DNA from: Thalassoglobus sp. JC818
GTDB lineage: Bacteria > Planctomycetota > Planctomycetia > Planctomycetales > Planctomycetaceae
Reading direction: 5' to 3'
Assembly: GCF_040717535.1 (NCBI RefSeq)
Contig: NZ_JBFEFI010000002.1
Coordinates: forward strand, 496,001 to 560,000
Length of the DNA: 64,000 nt
The number at the start of each line of letters is the position of its first letter. The stretch's first letter is position 1. A program made the translations under genes and the position numbers. Shown piece after piece: positions 46,249 through 55,053 of the stretch. A model generated the notes under the pieces. That model made no database searches. It saw only the letters and a program-made list of their open reading frames with translations, and was not told where the DNA came from.

Positions 46249-47418
46249 TTATGTGGCATTCACTTGAACGAAGTAGGCGATGAATGACTCTCGTTCCAAG
46301 GGTTGATTAATGTCAATACCTGCTTGGATGAATAGCGGTTTCAGCTTGCTGGATCGCTCCCATTCTTCCGCATCAATCATCCCGTTTCGATTCTGGTCTA
46401 ACAGTCGGAATGTGTTCGCGCCGCGTCGAGCTTCCACGCTCTCCATGTCGACATCAGGAACTGGTGTCGAGACGGGCTGTGTGTTTGCTTGCGGTGTCGC
46501 TGCGGCAGAGTCTGAAGATGTTGTTGTGGTTGGACGTTGTTGAGTCGCAGCGAGGGTCATGACTTGAATCTGCTCAACATCAGCAGGACCTCGTTGAAGT
46601 TCTTTCGGGGTCAAAAAGCCGTCTCGATTGTGATCGTACGCGTTGAACTCCGAGAGCGCGTCTCGTTTCCACTGCTTCCATTCGTAGAGCCCAATCTGCC
46701 CGTCCTGATCGAGGTCTCCGTCGGTGAAGCTCGATGGAAGGTCGACCGTCACGCGTTCCTTTGGCCGCATCGAGAAACTGGTTCGGCTTCGTGAATCCCG
46801 ACGGTCATCGTCGCGACTTCGGTCATCCTCTCTGCGCCGATCGTCATCACGACGGCGATCATCCTCACGGCGTCTGTCGTCATCTCGGCTTCGATCATTG
46901 CTGCCTTCGCTCTCCCGTCGACGTCGTTCGTATTCTTCGCGACGGCGTTGGAATTCTTCGTATCGGGCGCGGTCGGAATCGCTGCCACCTCGGTCACTTC
47001 CGGGAGGTGGACCACGGAATCCGCCACGGTCTCCACCAAACCCTGGGGGAGGACCTCTGAAACTGCCTCGGTCTCCACCCCGATCACCTCCGCCAAAACT
47101 GCGATCGCCGCCTCCGAAGCCTCGCTCACCGCCGGAGTCTCCACGAGACGATCGAGCTTGTTCGAAGCTTCTCATGAGGCTTTGTTGGTCAACTCCCCGA
47201 CGGAAGTCGAGACCGCTGCTTTCCATGCGTTCTCGAAAGGGAGCGGGCAATCGGCCGATTTCCGATTGATCGATTCGACCATCCCCGTTGCTGTCCAGTC
47301 GGCTGAACATCCCGTCGGGAGAGCCACCGCGTTGCGCGAGTGCTTCGGTCGACATCGAGACGAGGCAGCCTAAGAACAGGAATATCCCGAACTTCTGTAA
47401 TTTGTGAGTTTTCGGCAT
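46249..47418 (-). CDS. Secreted EF-hand protein with Arg/Asp-rich region
   Basis: This 389-residue protein has a signal peptide (FGIFLFLGCLVSMSTEALAQ). Four EF-hand calcium loops are visible: DSNGDGRIDQSE (about 42), DLDQDGQIGLYE, DHNRDGFLTPKE and DQNRNGMIDAEE. Between the first and second lies a Gly-rich stretch with RGPPPG repeats (about 95-145) and a highly charged stretch of alternating RRR and DD(D) blocks (about 165-215). It is transcribed away from the giant secretin N-domain gene, which has a similar low-complexity region. A role in calcium-dependent assembly at the cell surface is plausible but inferred. Confidence 0.82.
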   Translation of the reverse strand: MPKTHKLQKFGIFLFLGCLVSMSTEALAQRGGSPDGMFSRLDSNGDGRIDQSEIGRLPAPFRERMESSGLDFRRGVDQQSLMRSFEQARSSRGDSGGERGFGGGDRSFGGGDRGGDRGSFRGPPPGFGGDRGGFRGPPPGSDRGGSDSDRARYEEFQRRREEYERRRRESEGSNDRSRDDDRRREDDRRRDDDRRREDDRSRDDDRRDSRSRTSFSMRPKERVTVDLPSSFTDGDLDQDGQIGLYEWKQWKRDALSEFNAYDHNRDGFLTPKELQRGPADVEQIQVMTLAATQQRPTTTTSSDSAAATPQANTQPVSTPVPDVDMESVEARRGANTFRLLDQNRNGMIDAEEWERSSKLKPLFIQAGIDINQPLERESFIAYFVQVNAT

Positions 47419-47878
47419 CGTTCACGGTCCGAAATGGAAACTACGGGGTTGAAAGACTCGGTGAAGGGATTTCACCATAACAATTGAAACACCGCAAATG
47501 TTTAATCGGACCGCATGACTCTCAGAACTCTGGTGAAACTTTGTAGTCCGGTGAACAAGCAAAACTCCTATAGAAGGATTTTCAACCTGGAATTCGGTCG
47601 CTGGCGTTCATCTCAAGCCAGAACTGATTTCAAACGTTGGATGGATGCGACAAAGCAGGATGGGGCGAAGCGGCGGCGTTTTGATATAAATTGAACGAGA
47701 TGAGATCACAGTTGCCTGCAAAAGTTGGACACAACCGTTTCAGATGATTGTGTTTACGAAGATCCACGTTCAAGGAGTGAAGGGTTTTCTCGAAGTTTCC
47801 AAATTTTTCAGTAGATATTCGCGTCATTGATTCAGTGAAGCAATCTGCTTCGCTCAGTGACCCGATCTGGAGCGTCTG
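47419..47878. other. Divergent promoter region of EF-hand and secretin-like genes
   Basis: This 460-base gap separates divergent genes. It is A/T-richer than the flanks and includes GATATAAAT near 47682, a possible -10 element, with no clear -35. GAAGC-aatct-GCTTC (47837-47851) is a small dyad. No gene seen. Confidence 0.4.
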
Positions 47879-50800
47879 ATGAGTTCCGTCCCGAAAATCT
47901 TCGTCATGTTTGTCCTCGCGTTTTCGCTTGTGGCTGAGGTCGACAAGTACGTTCTCGCCCAGGATGATGGTGATCGACGGGACGAAAACGGGTCCCGTCG
48001 TGGGGATCGAGGCGAACGTGGTGATCGTGGCGGTTTTGGCGCCCCAGATGGCGGTGGTCGTGGTGGATTTGGAGGCCCTGGCGGCGGTCGCGGCGGATTC
48101 GGAGGTCCCGGCGGTGGACGAACCGGACGTGGTGGTCCCGGGGGACGTGGAGGCGTTTTCGGAGAAATTCAGAACGAAGCGACTCGTGCTGAGATCAATC
48201 TGACCGACGAACAGCTGCAACAGCTTCAAGAAATTTCCGAGTCCGGTGGCGGCCGCGAGCAGTTCGGCGAACTCTTCGGAAGAATGCAAAACGCAGAATC
48301 CGAAGATGAACGCAACAAAATTCGCGACGAAATGCGTCAAGCCATGGAAGCTGCCCGCGAAGAGCAACAGGAGCAGATGAAAAAGGTCCTCTCTGAGGAT
48401 CAGATCAGTCGATTGAATCAGATTGTTCTGCACCGCGAAGGAACACAAGCTCTCGGCCGGGATGACGTGCAAGCTGATCTCAACTTCACCGATGCTCAAA
48501 AAGAACAGATGGAACAACTCAATGACGAGTACCGTGACGCTCGTCGCGAGCTTGGGTTCAATGCGTCTCCTGAAGATCGTGAGAAACTCCAGAAAGACTT
48601 CGAATCGAAAGTCCAGAACCTTCTGACCGATCAACAGAAGAAGCAGTGGGAACAAAAACTCGGTCCTCCTCCGACTGATGCAGGCGGCGGTCGACCTTCA
48701 TTCTCGCGAGGGGCTCCTCAAACTCCACAGTATCGATCACGACCAGCGATTATCGAAGAAGCACCGGAAGGGGCTGTCGCTGTCGCATCTTTCGGAGGGG
48801 GCAGTGCTGAGGAAGCGTCTCCATCGTCAGAAGCTTCACCTTCGAGCGAAGGACAAGGCGAAACACGCCTCTCCTTCAACTTCCGCTACGCTCCATGGGT
48901 CGATGTTCTCAAGCTGTTCGCTCAGGAATCCGGGTTATCTCTCGACCTGATGGACGTTCCTCCCGGAACGTTCAATTACTTCGATCAGGGGCAATACACT
49001 CCTCGTGAAGCTCTCGATGTTCTCAATGGATACCTTTTGCCGAAGGGTTATGTTCTCGTCTACCGCGACGACTTCCTCGTCTGTTTAAATATCGATGGGA
49101 CGATTCCTCCCAACCTGATTCCAAACGTGGCACCTGAGGAACTCGACACTCGAGGACGTAACGAACTGCTGACAGTTCTGTTCCGGCTTGAAGGTGTCGA
49201 TGTCAATCAAATCGCTGCCGAAGTCAACGAGATCAAAGGGCCTCAGGGTTCCGTCGTTGGTCTCCCCAGTACGAATTCGGTTCTCGTTACTGACATCGGA
49301 AGCAACCTGATTCGGATTCGCAAAATGCTGGACGACGTCACAGCAACTGGCGGACCGGATGCGATGTCGTTCAAGTCCTATCAGATCACCAACATCGCTG
49401 CGTCCGAAGCGGATCAGCTGTTGAGAGGAGTCTTGGGATTGTCAACGGGAGTGACGAACATCAGCGAGGGACGCTCACGGAGCAGTTCCCAGCGACCCGC
49501 TACAGATGGGCCGATTACGATTGCAGTCGACGGTCGTCAAAACCTTTTGATGATTACCGCCACTGTCCGTCAGCATCAGATGATCGACGAAGCACTGAGG
49601 ACGATCGATAATGCAGCAGATCCGAGCAAGTTCTCCTTTGAGAGCAACAAGCCATTCCTGCGAGTTTACACCGTCGACAATGCCAATTCGCAAGAGGTTG
49701 TCAAGACTCTTGATGTGCTCGTGCCCGGAGTTGTCGTCAACGAAGATGGACGAAATGACAAGATCCATATCGTCGCCACTCCGGAACAACATCAGCAGGT
49801 CGAAAACTTGATCCGCCAGATGGACGGAACCGGTGTCGCTTCGCAGCAAATGGTTGTCTATCCACTCGTCAAGATGGACCCACTGACCGCTGCCGCAACG
49901 CTTCGGGCAATGTTCCTGAAAGATGGAGAATTCGCTCCGACAATTGAGCCGGATGTCTACGGTCGTCAACTGATGATTCGTGGCGATCAGGACCAGATGA
50001 TGCAGGTCAAGAATCTGCTTGTGCAACTTGGCGAAGACGGAACCGGCACGCGAGAACGTTCAAGCACCGACCGTGTGCGAACCTATTCTCTCAGCGGACG
50101 TGATCCACAAGAGATTCTGCCGTTGATCGAACAGATGTGGAACCGACGAACAGATTCGAGAATTCGTGTCGTCAATCCACAGCAGCGATCGATTCGAGAC
50201 ATTCGAACTCCTTCCGAAGCACAACCGATTCGCGAATCACGACAAGACGACATTCCGTCTGCTCGCCAACCCTCACCACGCGATCAGGAAGAGTCTCGGG
50301 ATTCTGTTCGACTTACAGAACCAGTGAAGCCCGAAGAAATACAACCTTCGACGACTGAGTCGTCAGATTTGATTGTCGCGCAGCTTCCGGAAGGTTCCGC
50401 TGAGCAGAACGCATCGGAGCAGTATGACGAAGAGCTGTTGGACCTGTTTGACAGCTATCTCGATGCTCTCGATGAAGAGACCCAAGACCTGGAAGAGGAT
50501 CGATCGAACCCAAGCACGGGATCATCAAGTGAGGAAACTCCGAGCAGCGCAGGCGTTGGTTCGAATGAATCACCAGCTCAACAATTTCCTCCTCAAACTC
50601 CGTCACAGCGTCCCGAAATGGCAAACACACGTCCGCCAGCTGACGTAAACGTCACTGTGAGCGGTGATCAGTTGTTGCTCTATTCTTCCGATCCAGAAGC
50701 ACTCGATGAACTTGAAGATTTGCTTGAATCGACAATCAATGCCATTCCGCCTCGGACAACCTGGACTGTTTTCACATTGCAGTCAGCAGACGCGACTGAG

Positions 50801-51754
50801 ACTGCGATGATGCTCGAAGAACTGCTGCCCTATAGCAGTGTCAGTGCTTCGTACTCATCGTCCGGCATGCTCGGCGGAATCACGGACAGTGTTTCCGCGC
50901 TTGGGGGAGGTCTGGCGAACATGACCGGGCTGAGCTCCATCGCCAGTGCGGGACAGACTCTCAGAATCATTCCCGATGTTCGGCTGAACGCGTTGTTTGT
51001 GTCTGGACCTTCTGGACAGGTGCGTGAAGTTGAAGAGATGCTTCAGGTCCTCGATGCAACAGAATGGCCCGACAGCATGCGGGATAAACTCACACGTCTG
51101 ATCCCCGTTGAACACGCTGATGCTCAGGAAGTCATGACGATTGTGAAAGACGTCTACAAGGTCTACATCGATCCACCTCGACAGCAGGGAGGCGGAAACA
51201 ATCCGTTCGCTGCCATGATGGGCGGTGGAGGACGAAGTGGTGGAGGTCGTGGCGACTCTCGAGACGCAGAAGAAGCTGTCCCAGAAATGGCTGTCAGTGT
51301 TGACACGAACACTAATCAATTGGCTGTCTGGGCGGATGAATCACTCTTCCAGGAAGTCAAAACACTCGTCGAGTCGATCGATGAATCGGCCCGCGTGGCA
51401 AACCGCACGGTTCGCGTTGTTCCACTCCAGAATACAAGTTCGGCAGTCGTTCAAACGGCTCTCGGAACGCTCATGCCTCGCGTAAATGTGAGCAGCACCG
51501 GATCGCGAAGACCTTCCAGTTCAGATTCGAGTTCCAACTCAGGATCTTCGGACTCAGGACCAACGCAGGAACAGCGAGATCGAATTCGAGCATTCATGGA
51601 ATCACGAGGCGGTGGTTCCCCGTTCGGTGGAGGACGTCCTTCGTTTGGTGGTGGCAGCAGCGGCCGTCCGTCATTCTTCGGTGGCGGCGGTGGTGATCGC
51701 GGTGGAGACTCTGGCCGGGGTGGACGACCTAGCGGAGGTCGCGGAGGGCGATAA
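47879..51754 (+). CDS. Giant secretin N-domain repeat protein, lacking a recognisable secretin barrel
   Basis: This 1291-residue protein has a signal peptide (1-28) and an Arg-Gly-rich stretch (about 30-93). A charged helical part follows with two LTxxQ-like segments ('INLTDEQLQQLQEI', 'NFTDAQKEQMEQL'), resembling Spy/CpxP repeats (98-250). From about 330 it has an N0/STN-like domain ('WVDVLKLFAQESGLSLDLMDVP'), then about seven secretin-N (KH-like) repeats, each of pattern 'L-x-x-A-x-E-x-x-x-x-L ... N-x-L-x-V-x-A'. One acidic linker of about 140 residues interrupts them. The end is Ser- and RGG-rich. The secretin barrel signature (V-P-x-L-x-x-I-P-x-L-G-x-L-F) is absent. The gspE gene follows. 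Confidence 0.82.
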   Translation: MSSVPKIFVMFVLAFSLVAEVDKYVLAQDDGDRRDENGSRRGDRGERGDRGGFGAPDGGGRGGFGGPGGGRGGFGGPGGGRTGRGGPGGRGGVFGEIQNEATRAEINLTDEQLQQLQEISESGGGREQFGELFGRMQNAESEDERNKIRDEMRQAMEAAREEQQEQMKKVLSEDQISRLNQIVLHREGTQALGRDDVQADLNFTDAQKEQMEQLNDEYRDARRELGFNASPEDREKLQKDFESKVQNLLTDQQKKQWEQKLGPPPTDAGGGRPSFSRGAPQTPQYRSRPAIIEEAPEGAVAVASFGGGSAEEASPSSEASPSSEGQGETRLSFNFRYAPWVDVLKLFAQESGLSLDLMDVPPGTFNYFDQGQYTPREALDVLNGYLLPKGYVLVYRDDFLVCLNIDGTIPPNLIPNVAPEELDTRGRNELLTVLFRLEGVDVNQIAAEVNEIKGPQGSVVGLPSTNSVLVTDIGSNLIRIRKMLDDVTATGGPDAMSFKSYQITNIAASEADQLLRGVLGLSTGVTNISEGRSRSSSQRPATDGPITIAVDGRQNLLMITATVRQHQMIDEALRTIDNAADPSKFSFESNKPFLRVYTVDNANSQEVVKTLDVLVPGVVVNEDGRNDKIHIVATPEQHQQVENLIRQMDGTGVASQQMVVYPLVKMDPLTAAATLRAMFLKDGEFAPTIEPDVYGRQLMIRGDQDQMMQVKNLLVQLGEDGTGTRERSSTDRVRTYSLSGRDPQEILPLIEQMWNRRTDSRIRVVNPQQRSIRDIRTPSEAQPIRESRQDDIPSARQPSPRDQEESRDSVRLTEPVKPEEIQPSTTESSDLIVAQLPEGSAEQNASEQYDEELLDLFDSYLDALDEETQDLEEDRSNPSTGSSSEETPSSAGVGSNESPAQQFPPQTPSQRPEMANTRPPADVNVTVSGDQLLLYSSDPEALDELEDLLESTINAIPPRTTWTVFTLQSADATETAMMLEELLPYSSVSASYSSSGMLGGITDSVSALGGGLANMTGLSSIASAGQTLRIIPDVRLNALFVSGPSGQVREVEEMLQVLDATEWPDSMRDKLTRLIPVEHADAQEVMTIVKDVYKVYIDPPRQQGGGNNPFAAMMGGGGRSGGGRGDSRDAEEAVPEMAVSVDTNTNQLAVWADESLFQEVKTLVESIDESARVANRTVRVVPLQNTSSAVVQTALGTLMPRVNVSSTGSRRPSSSDSSSNSGSSDSGPTQEQRDRIRAFMESRGGGSPFGGGRPSFGGGSSGRPSFFGGGGGDRGGDSGRGGRPSGGRGGR

Positions 51755-51891
51755 TCGCTGGAAACTTATTTCTGACACGGAGGGTAAGACGAACAACTGG
51801 CGAGGCGTGAAGCATGAAATCCTCGTGCCGCCGATGCCACTGATCATTGTGCCTCTTGACCCCCGTCCCGGTTTGCCCGACGATAATCACT

Positions 51892-53571
51892 ATGAACATC
51901 GGATCTCTACTTGTCGATCAAGGTCTCGTTACGGACCAGCAACTGCAGATGGCGCACGACCACGACGCCAAACGGCGGGTCGATCGCGTTCTGATCGAAA
52001 TGGGGATCATCCGCGAAGACGAAACGCTGCAGCTCCTTGCCGATCAGCTCGGGATGGAGTTCATGGACTTGAAAGAGTACGCAGTCGACCGGGATCTTCT
52101 AAATTCCTTCCCGACCACAGCAATCTTTCGTCATGAGGCGATGCCGCTGGCTCGCGAGAATGGGCATGTTCAAGTCGCCGTCAGTGATCCGTTCAATCTG
52201 GAATCAATCGACGAGTTGAGCGCTCTGGGCCGGTGCCGGATTGAACCTGTGCTGGCGTGTCGCGATGAAATTCTGGAGTTGATCAAGCGCAACCTCGGAG
52301 TGGGCGGAGACACCATCAATCAGATGGTCGCGCAACGAAACGAGTCTGAGGTGGATCTCCTCGACGAGATTCCCGAAGGCATGGGGGAGTTGGCGGAATC
52401 CGCACAAGCTCCTTCGGTCATTCGGCTCGTGAACGAATTGCTCATTGAAGCTTTGGAGCAGAGGGCGAGTGATGTCCATCTCGAACCGCATGAAGGCGGG
52501 CTCACGATCCGCTTTCGCGTCGACGGCATGTTGCGAATCGAGCCTGTTCCGCCAGAGATTAATCACTTCGCATCGGCGATCGTGACGCGTCTGAAAATCA
52601 TGTCGCGGCTGAACATCGCAGAGAAGCGGCTCCCTCAGGACGGTCGAATCAACGTCCGGGTCCAAGGCCGTGAAATCGACGTTCGTGTTTCGATCATTCC
52701 GATGCTCCACGGTGAAGGCGTGGTCTTGCGTTTGCTTGATAAGGAACGCATGGTCTTCAATCTGCGTGGCGTGGGGATGCCCGAGAACGTTTACAATCAG
52801 TTTCATGAACTGATTTCGCTCCCGCACGGGATTATTCTGGTGACCGGGCCAACGGGAAGCGGAAAAACGACGACGCTCTACAGTGCGTTGAATGAGATCA
52901 AAAGTCCCAGCACGAAGATCATTACAGTTGAAGACCCGGTTGAATATCAGCTCCCGGGGATCAGCCAGATTCAGGTGCATAGCAAGATCGGCTTAACTTT
53001 TGCCGCCGGGCTGCGAAGTATTTTGCGACACGACCCTGATGTGGTGCTGATCGGGGAAATTCGAGACGGTGAAACTGCCACCAGTGCGATTCAAGCCTCT
53101 CTGACGGGTCACCTGGTGTTCAGCACGCTGCACACGAATGATGCTCCAAGTTCGTTTACTCGACTCGTCGATATGGGCGTCGAACCGTATCTCGTGGCGA
53201 GTACTGTGGAAGGAATTCTGGCCCAGCGGCTTGTTCGTAAACTCTGTGCTCGTTGTAAACGACCGGTGAAACCCGATCCGAGCATGTTGCCCGAAGACTT
53301 CCCGAAACCCGATATCGAAACACTCTACGAACCGGTGGGGTGCCGCGACTGTCGAGATATCGGGTTCACAGGTCGAAGCGGAGTTTATGAGTTGTTGAAG
53401 AACGACTCAAAGATCAAACAACTCTGCATCGAACAGGCAAGTGCGGGCGTGGTCCGCGAATACGGCTTGAAGCACGGAATGCTGACGCTTCGGCAATCCG
53501 GCTATCAACGAATGATCGACGGAGTGACAACTCTTGAAGAAGTCGTTCGAATCACCCGCGGCGATCATTAA
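51892..53571 (+). CDS. gspE: Type II secretion ATPase GspE
   Basis: GspE powers pseudopilus assembly from the cytoplasm. The 559-residue protein has an N-terminal GspE-N domain, '[26 protein letters not shown]', Walker A '[10 protein letters not shown]', the Asp box '[18 protein letters not shown]', Walker B '[13 protein letters not shown]' and the His box 'TLHTND'. Two CxxC pairs (LCARCKRP and GCRDCRDIG) form the zinc-binding loop found in GspE and PilB. ATG 51892 is the family start; the TTG at 51847 is not. It lies 137 bases after the secretin-like gene on the same strand. Confidence 0.97.
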   Translation: MNIGSLLVDQGLVTDQQLQMAHDHDAKRRVDRVLIEMGIIREDETLQLLADQLGMEFMDLKEYAVDRDLLNSFPTTAIFRHEAMPLARENGHVQVAVSDPFNLESIDELSALGRCRIEPVLACRDEILELIKRNLGVGGDTINQMVAQRNESEVDLLDEIPEGMGELAESAQAPSVIRLVNELLIEALEQRASDVHLEPHEGGLTIRFRVDGMLRIEPVPPEINHFASAIVTRLKIMSRLNIAEKRLPQDGRINVRVQGREIDVRVSIIPMLHGEGVVLRLLDKERMVFNLRGVGMPENVYNQFHELISLPHGIILVTGPTGSGKTTTLYSALNEIKSPSTKIITVEDPVEYQLPGISQIQVHSKIGLTFAAGLRSILRHDPDVVLIGEIRDGETATSAIQASLTGHLVFSTLHTNDAPSSFTRLVDMGVEPYLVASTVEGILAQRLVRKLCARCKRPVKPDPSMLPEDFPKPDIETLYEPVGCRDCRDIGFTGRSGVYELLKNDSKIKQLCIEQASAGVVREYGLKHGMLTLRQSGYQRMIDGVTTLEEVVRITRGDH

Positions 53572-53626
53572 TCCGCTGTCGTTTCGGATTGCCTAAATTC
53601 CACCGCATGTGAATCGTGTCGGTCGA

Positions 53627-54850
53627 TCAACTCTCGACGGGACCGAGACCAACGGTTGTCACTTGACCGATTGGGTACCGGTTGAGAAGTTCCCGAACGT
53701 CTTCGAGCGTGAGCTCCTGAATGTCTTTCAGGTCGTCTGTCACACTTCTGTAGACGCCCCGATAGAGCCAGTTTCCGCCGAGGGAAACCAGTCGTCCCAT
53801 TGGACGTTCACTCGAAAGAACAATCCGGGAGGCGACTTTGTTGCGGGCCTGCTCGAGTTCGTCTGGAGTTGGACCGTGCTCGTTGATGTCTGTGATCGTC
53901 TGGAGAATGCGGTCGAGATTCGATCGAGTCTGATCCGGTTCACAGCAGAGATAAATCGCCCAGGCTCCGCTTCCGTCGTAGTCGTTGTAGGAGAGTTCAG
54001 CTGTCTCTGCCAAACCGGTTTCGACCAGATCCCAGTACAGTCTTCCTGAAGACTCATCCCCGACAATTGTCGAGATGATCTCCGCAGCGAATCGCATGTT
54101 GCTGTCCGCCGGCGGGGCAGGGGACATCTGCATGACATGCTCTTGATTCATTCCGGGTTTAGGAATCCACTGGACCTGCGTTTCCGGCTTGGCTTCGACA
54201 ACGGTCCGTCCGGGCGTTCCCGATTGCCAGTCCCGGCAGTACTGATCGACGAGGCTTGTAAATTGCGTCCAGTCGAGATTGCCGGTCGCTGCCAGAATCA
54301 AATTGGCGGCTCCGTATCGCTGTTCGTGATAGTTTCGCATTTGCTCGACAGTGAGATTGGTGATGCTCTCACTGGAACCGAGAATGCTTTGTCCGAGCGG
54401 GTGTCCCGAAAAATGAGATGACATCGACTGATCATAGACAGCGAATCCGGGAAGATCTTCGTACATCCCGATCTCTTCGAGGATAACCTGCTTCTCCATA
54501 TCGAAGTCTTCTTCTCGCAGGCTGGGCCGCATGAGACGTGCGAGGAGATCAAATGTGCGATCGAGGTACTCTGGCAGGATCGCAGCGTAGTAGAAGGTCA
54601 GTTCTTCGCTGGTGGACGCGTTGTAGCTTGCTCCGACTTCGTCAAAGATGCGATTGACATCTTCGGCGGAATACTGCGAATCACCTTTGAAAGCCATGTG
54701 TTCCAGAAAATGGCTGACGCCGGAGTCTGCGATCTGTTCATCTCGCGCCCCGGTTTTGACGAGAAAACCAATCGCTGCGCTTTGTGCATCGGGATTGATT
54801 TCAGCAATGATCTGCAGGCCGTTGGGAAGCGTCTTACTGTGAAATTTCAT
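53627..54850 (-). CDS. M16 family zinc metallopeptidase
   Basis: The 407-residue protein is an M16 (pitrilysin/processing-peptidase-like) member. It has the inverted zinc motif HxxEH in 'GVSHFLEHMAFKG' and the third ligand Glu in 'EKQVILEEIGMYED' about 75 residues later, so the active site is complete. The second half, with 'PGMNQEHVMQMSPAPPADSN' and 'LVETGLAETAELSYNDYDGSGAWAIYL', is the inactive partner-like domain. Only one full unit is present, as in ymxG/PqqL-type peptidases. No signal peptide, so cytoplasmic. ATG 54850 begins the typical 'MKFHSKTLPNG' N-terminus. Confidence 0.93.
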   Translation of the reverse strand: MKFHSKTLPNGLQIIAEINPDAQSAAIGFLVKTGARDEQIADSGVSHFLEHMAFKGDSQYSAEDVNRIFDEVGASYNASTSEELTFYYAAILPEYLDRTFDLLARLMRPSLREEDFDMEKQVILEEIGMYEDLPGFAVYDQSMSSHFSGHPLGQSILGSSESITNLTVEQMRNYHEQRYGAANLILAATGNLDWTQFTSLVDQYCRDWQSGTPGRTVVEAKPETQVQWIPKPGMNQEHVMQMSPAPPADSNMRFAAEIISTIVGDESSGRLYWDLVETGLAETAELSYNDYDGSGAWAIYLCCEPDQTRSNLDRILQTITDINEHGPTPDELEQARNKVASRIVLSSERPMGRLVSLGGNWLYRGVYRSVTDDLKDIQELTLEDVRELLNRYPIGQVTTVGLGPVES

Positions 54851-54870
54851 CGGGGTCAGATTCAGTTCCG

Positions 54871-54909
54871 TGAGTGAAAACAAGGCTCTGACACGGTGTC
54901 AGAGCCTTG
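54871..54909 (-). terminator. Intrinsic terminator of the DUF1559-type gene
   Basis: CAAGGCTCTGACAC (54881-54894) and GTGTCAGAGCCTTG (54896-54909) are perfect inverse copies; a small loop forms by opening the inner pairs. On the minus strand the stem runs into GTTTTCACTCA, a U-rich tail. It lies between the M16 gene and the minus-strand gene that ends at 55054. Confidence 0.8.
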
Positions 54910-55053
54910 GAAGTGATTGAAAAAGTCGTTCGGTTTGCTCGTCTGAGTCTGCGAAAACCTTATCGAAAAACGATCGAGAAGTGATCCTCAAATTTACGAA
55001 TCGAATTGTTTCACGGCGAGTACAGTCGGGTCAAACCGGTTTCAGGACGTGTC

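Noticed and set aside
46734-47373. Several plus-strand and minus-strand frames in the EF-hand gene, some with long Ser/Arg or Pro runs
   Set aside because: The low-complexity (RRR)(DD) and Gly-rich coding repeats open all frames; only the frame with a signal peptide and EF-hands is credible.
47630-48655. Minus-strand open frame of 341 residues at the start of the secretin-like gene
   Set aside because: It is the complement of the Gly/Arg-rich and LTxxQ-like regions; the long Phe/Leu and Ser/Thr/Ala runs reflect codon bias on the other strand.
52204-52980. Minus-strand open frame of 258 residues within gspE
   Set aside because: Antisense to a highly conserved ATPase; no domain.
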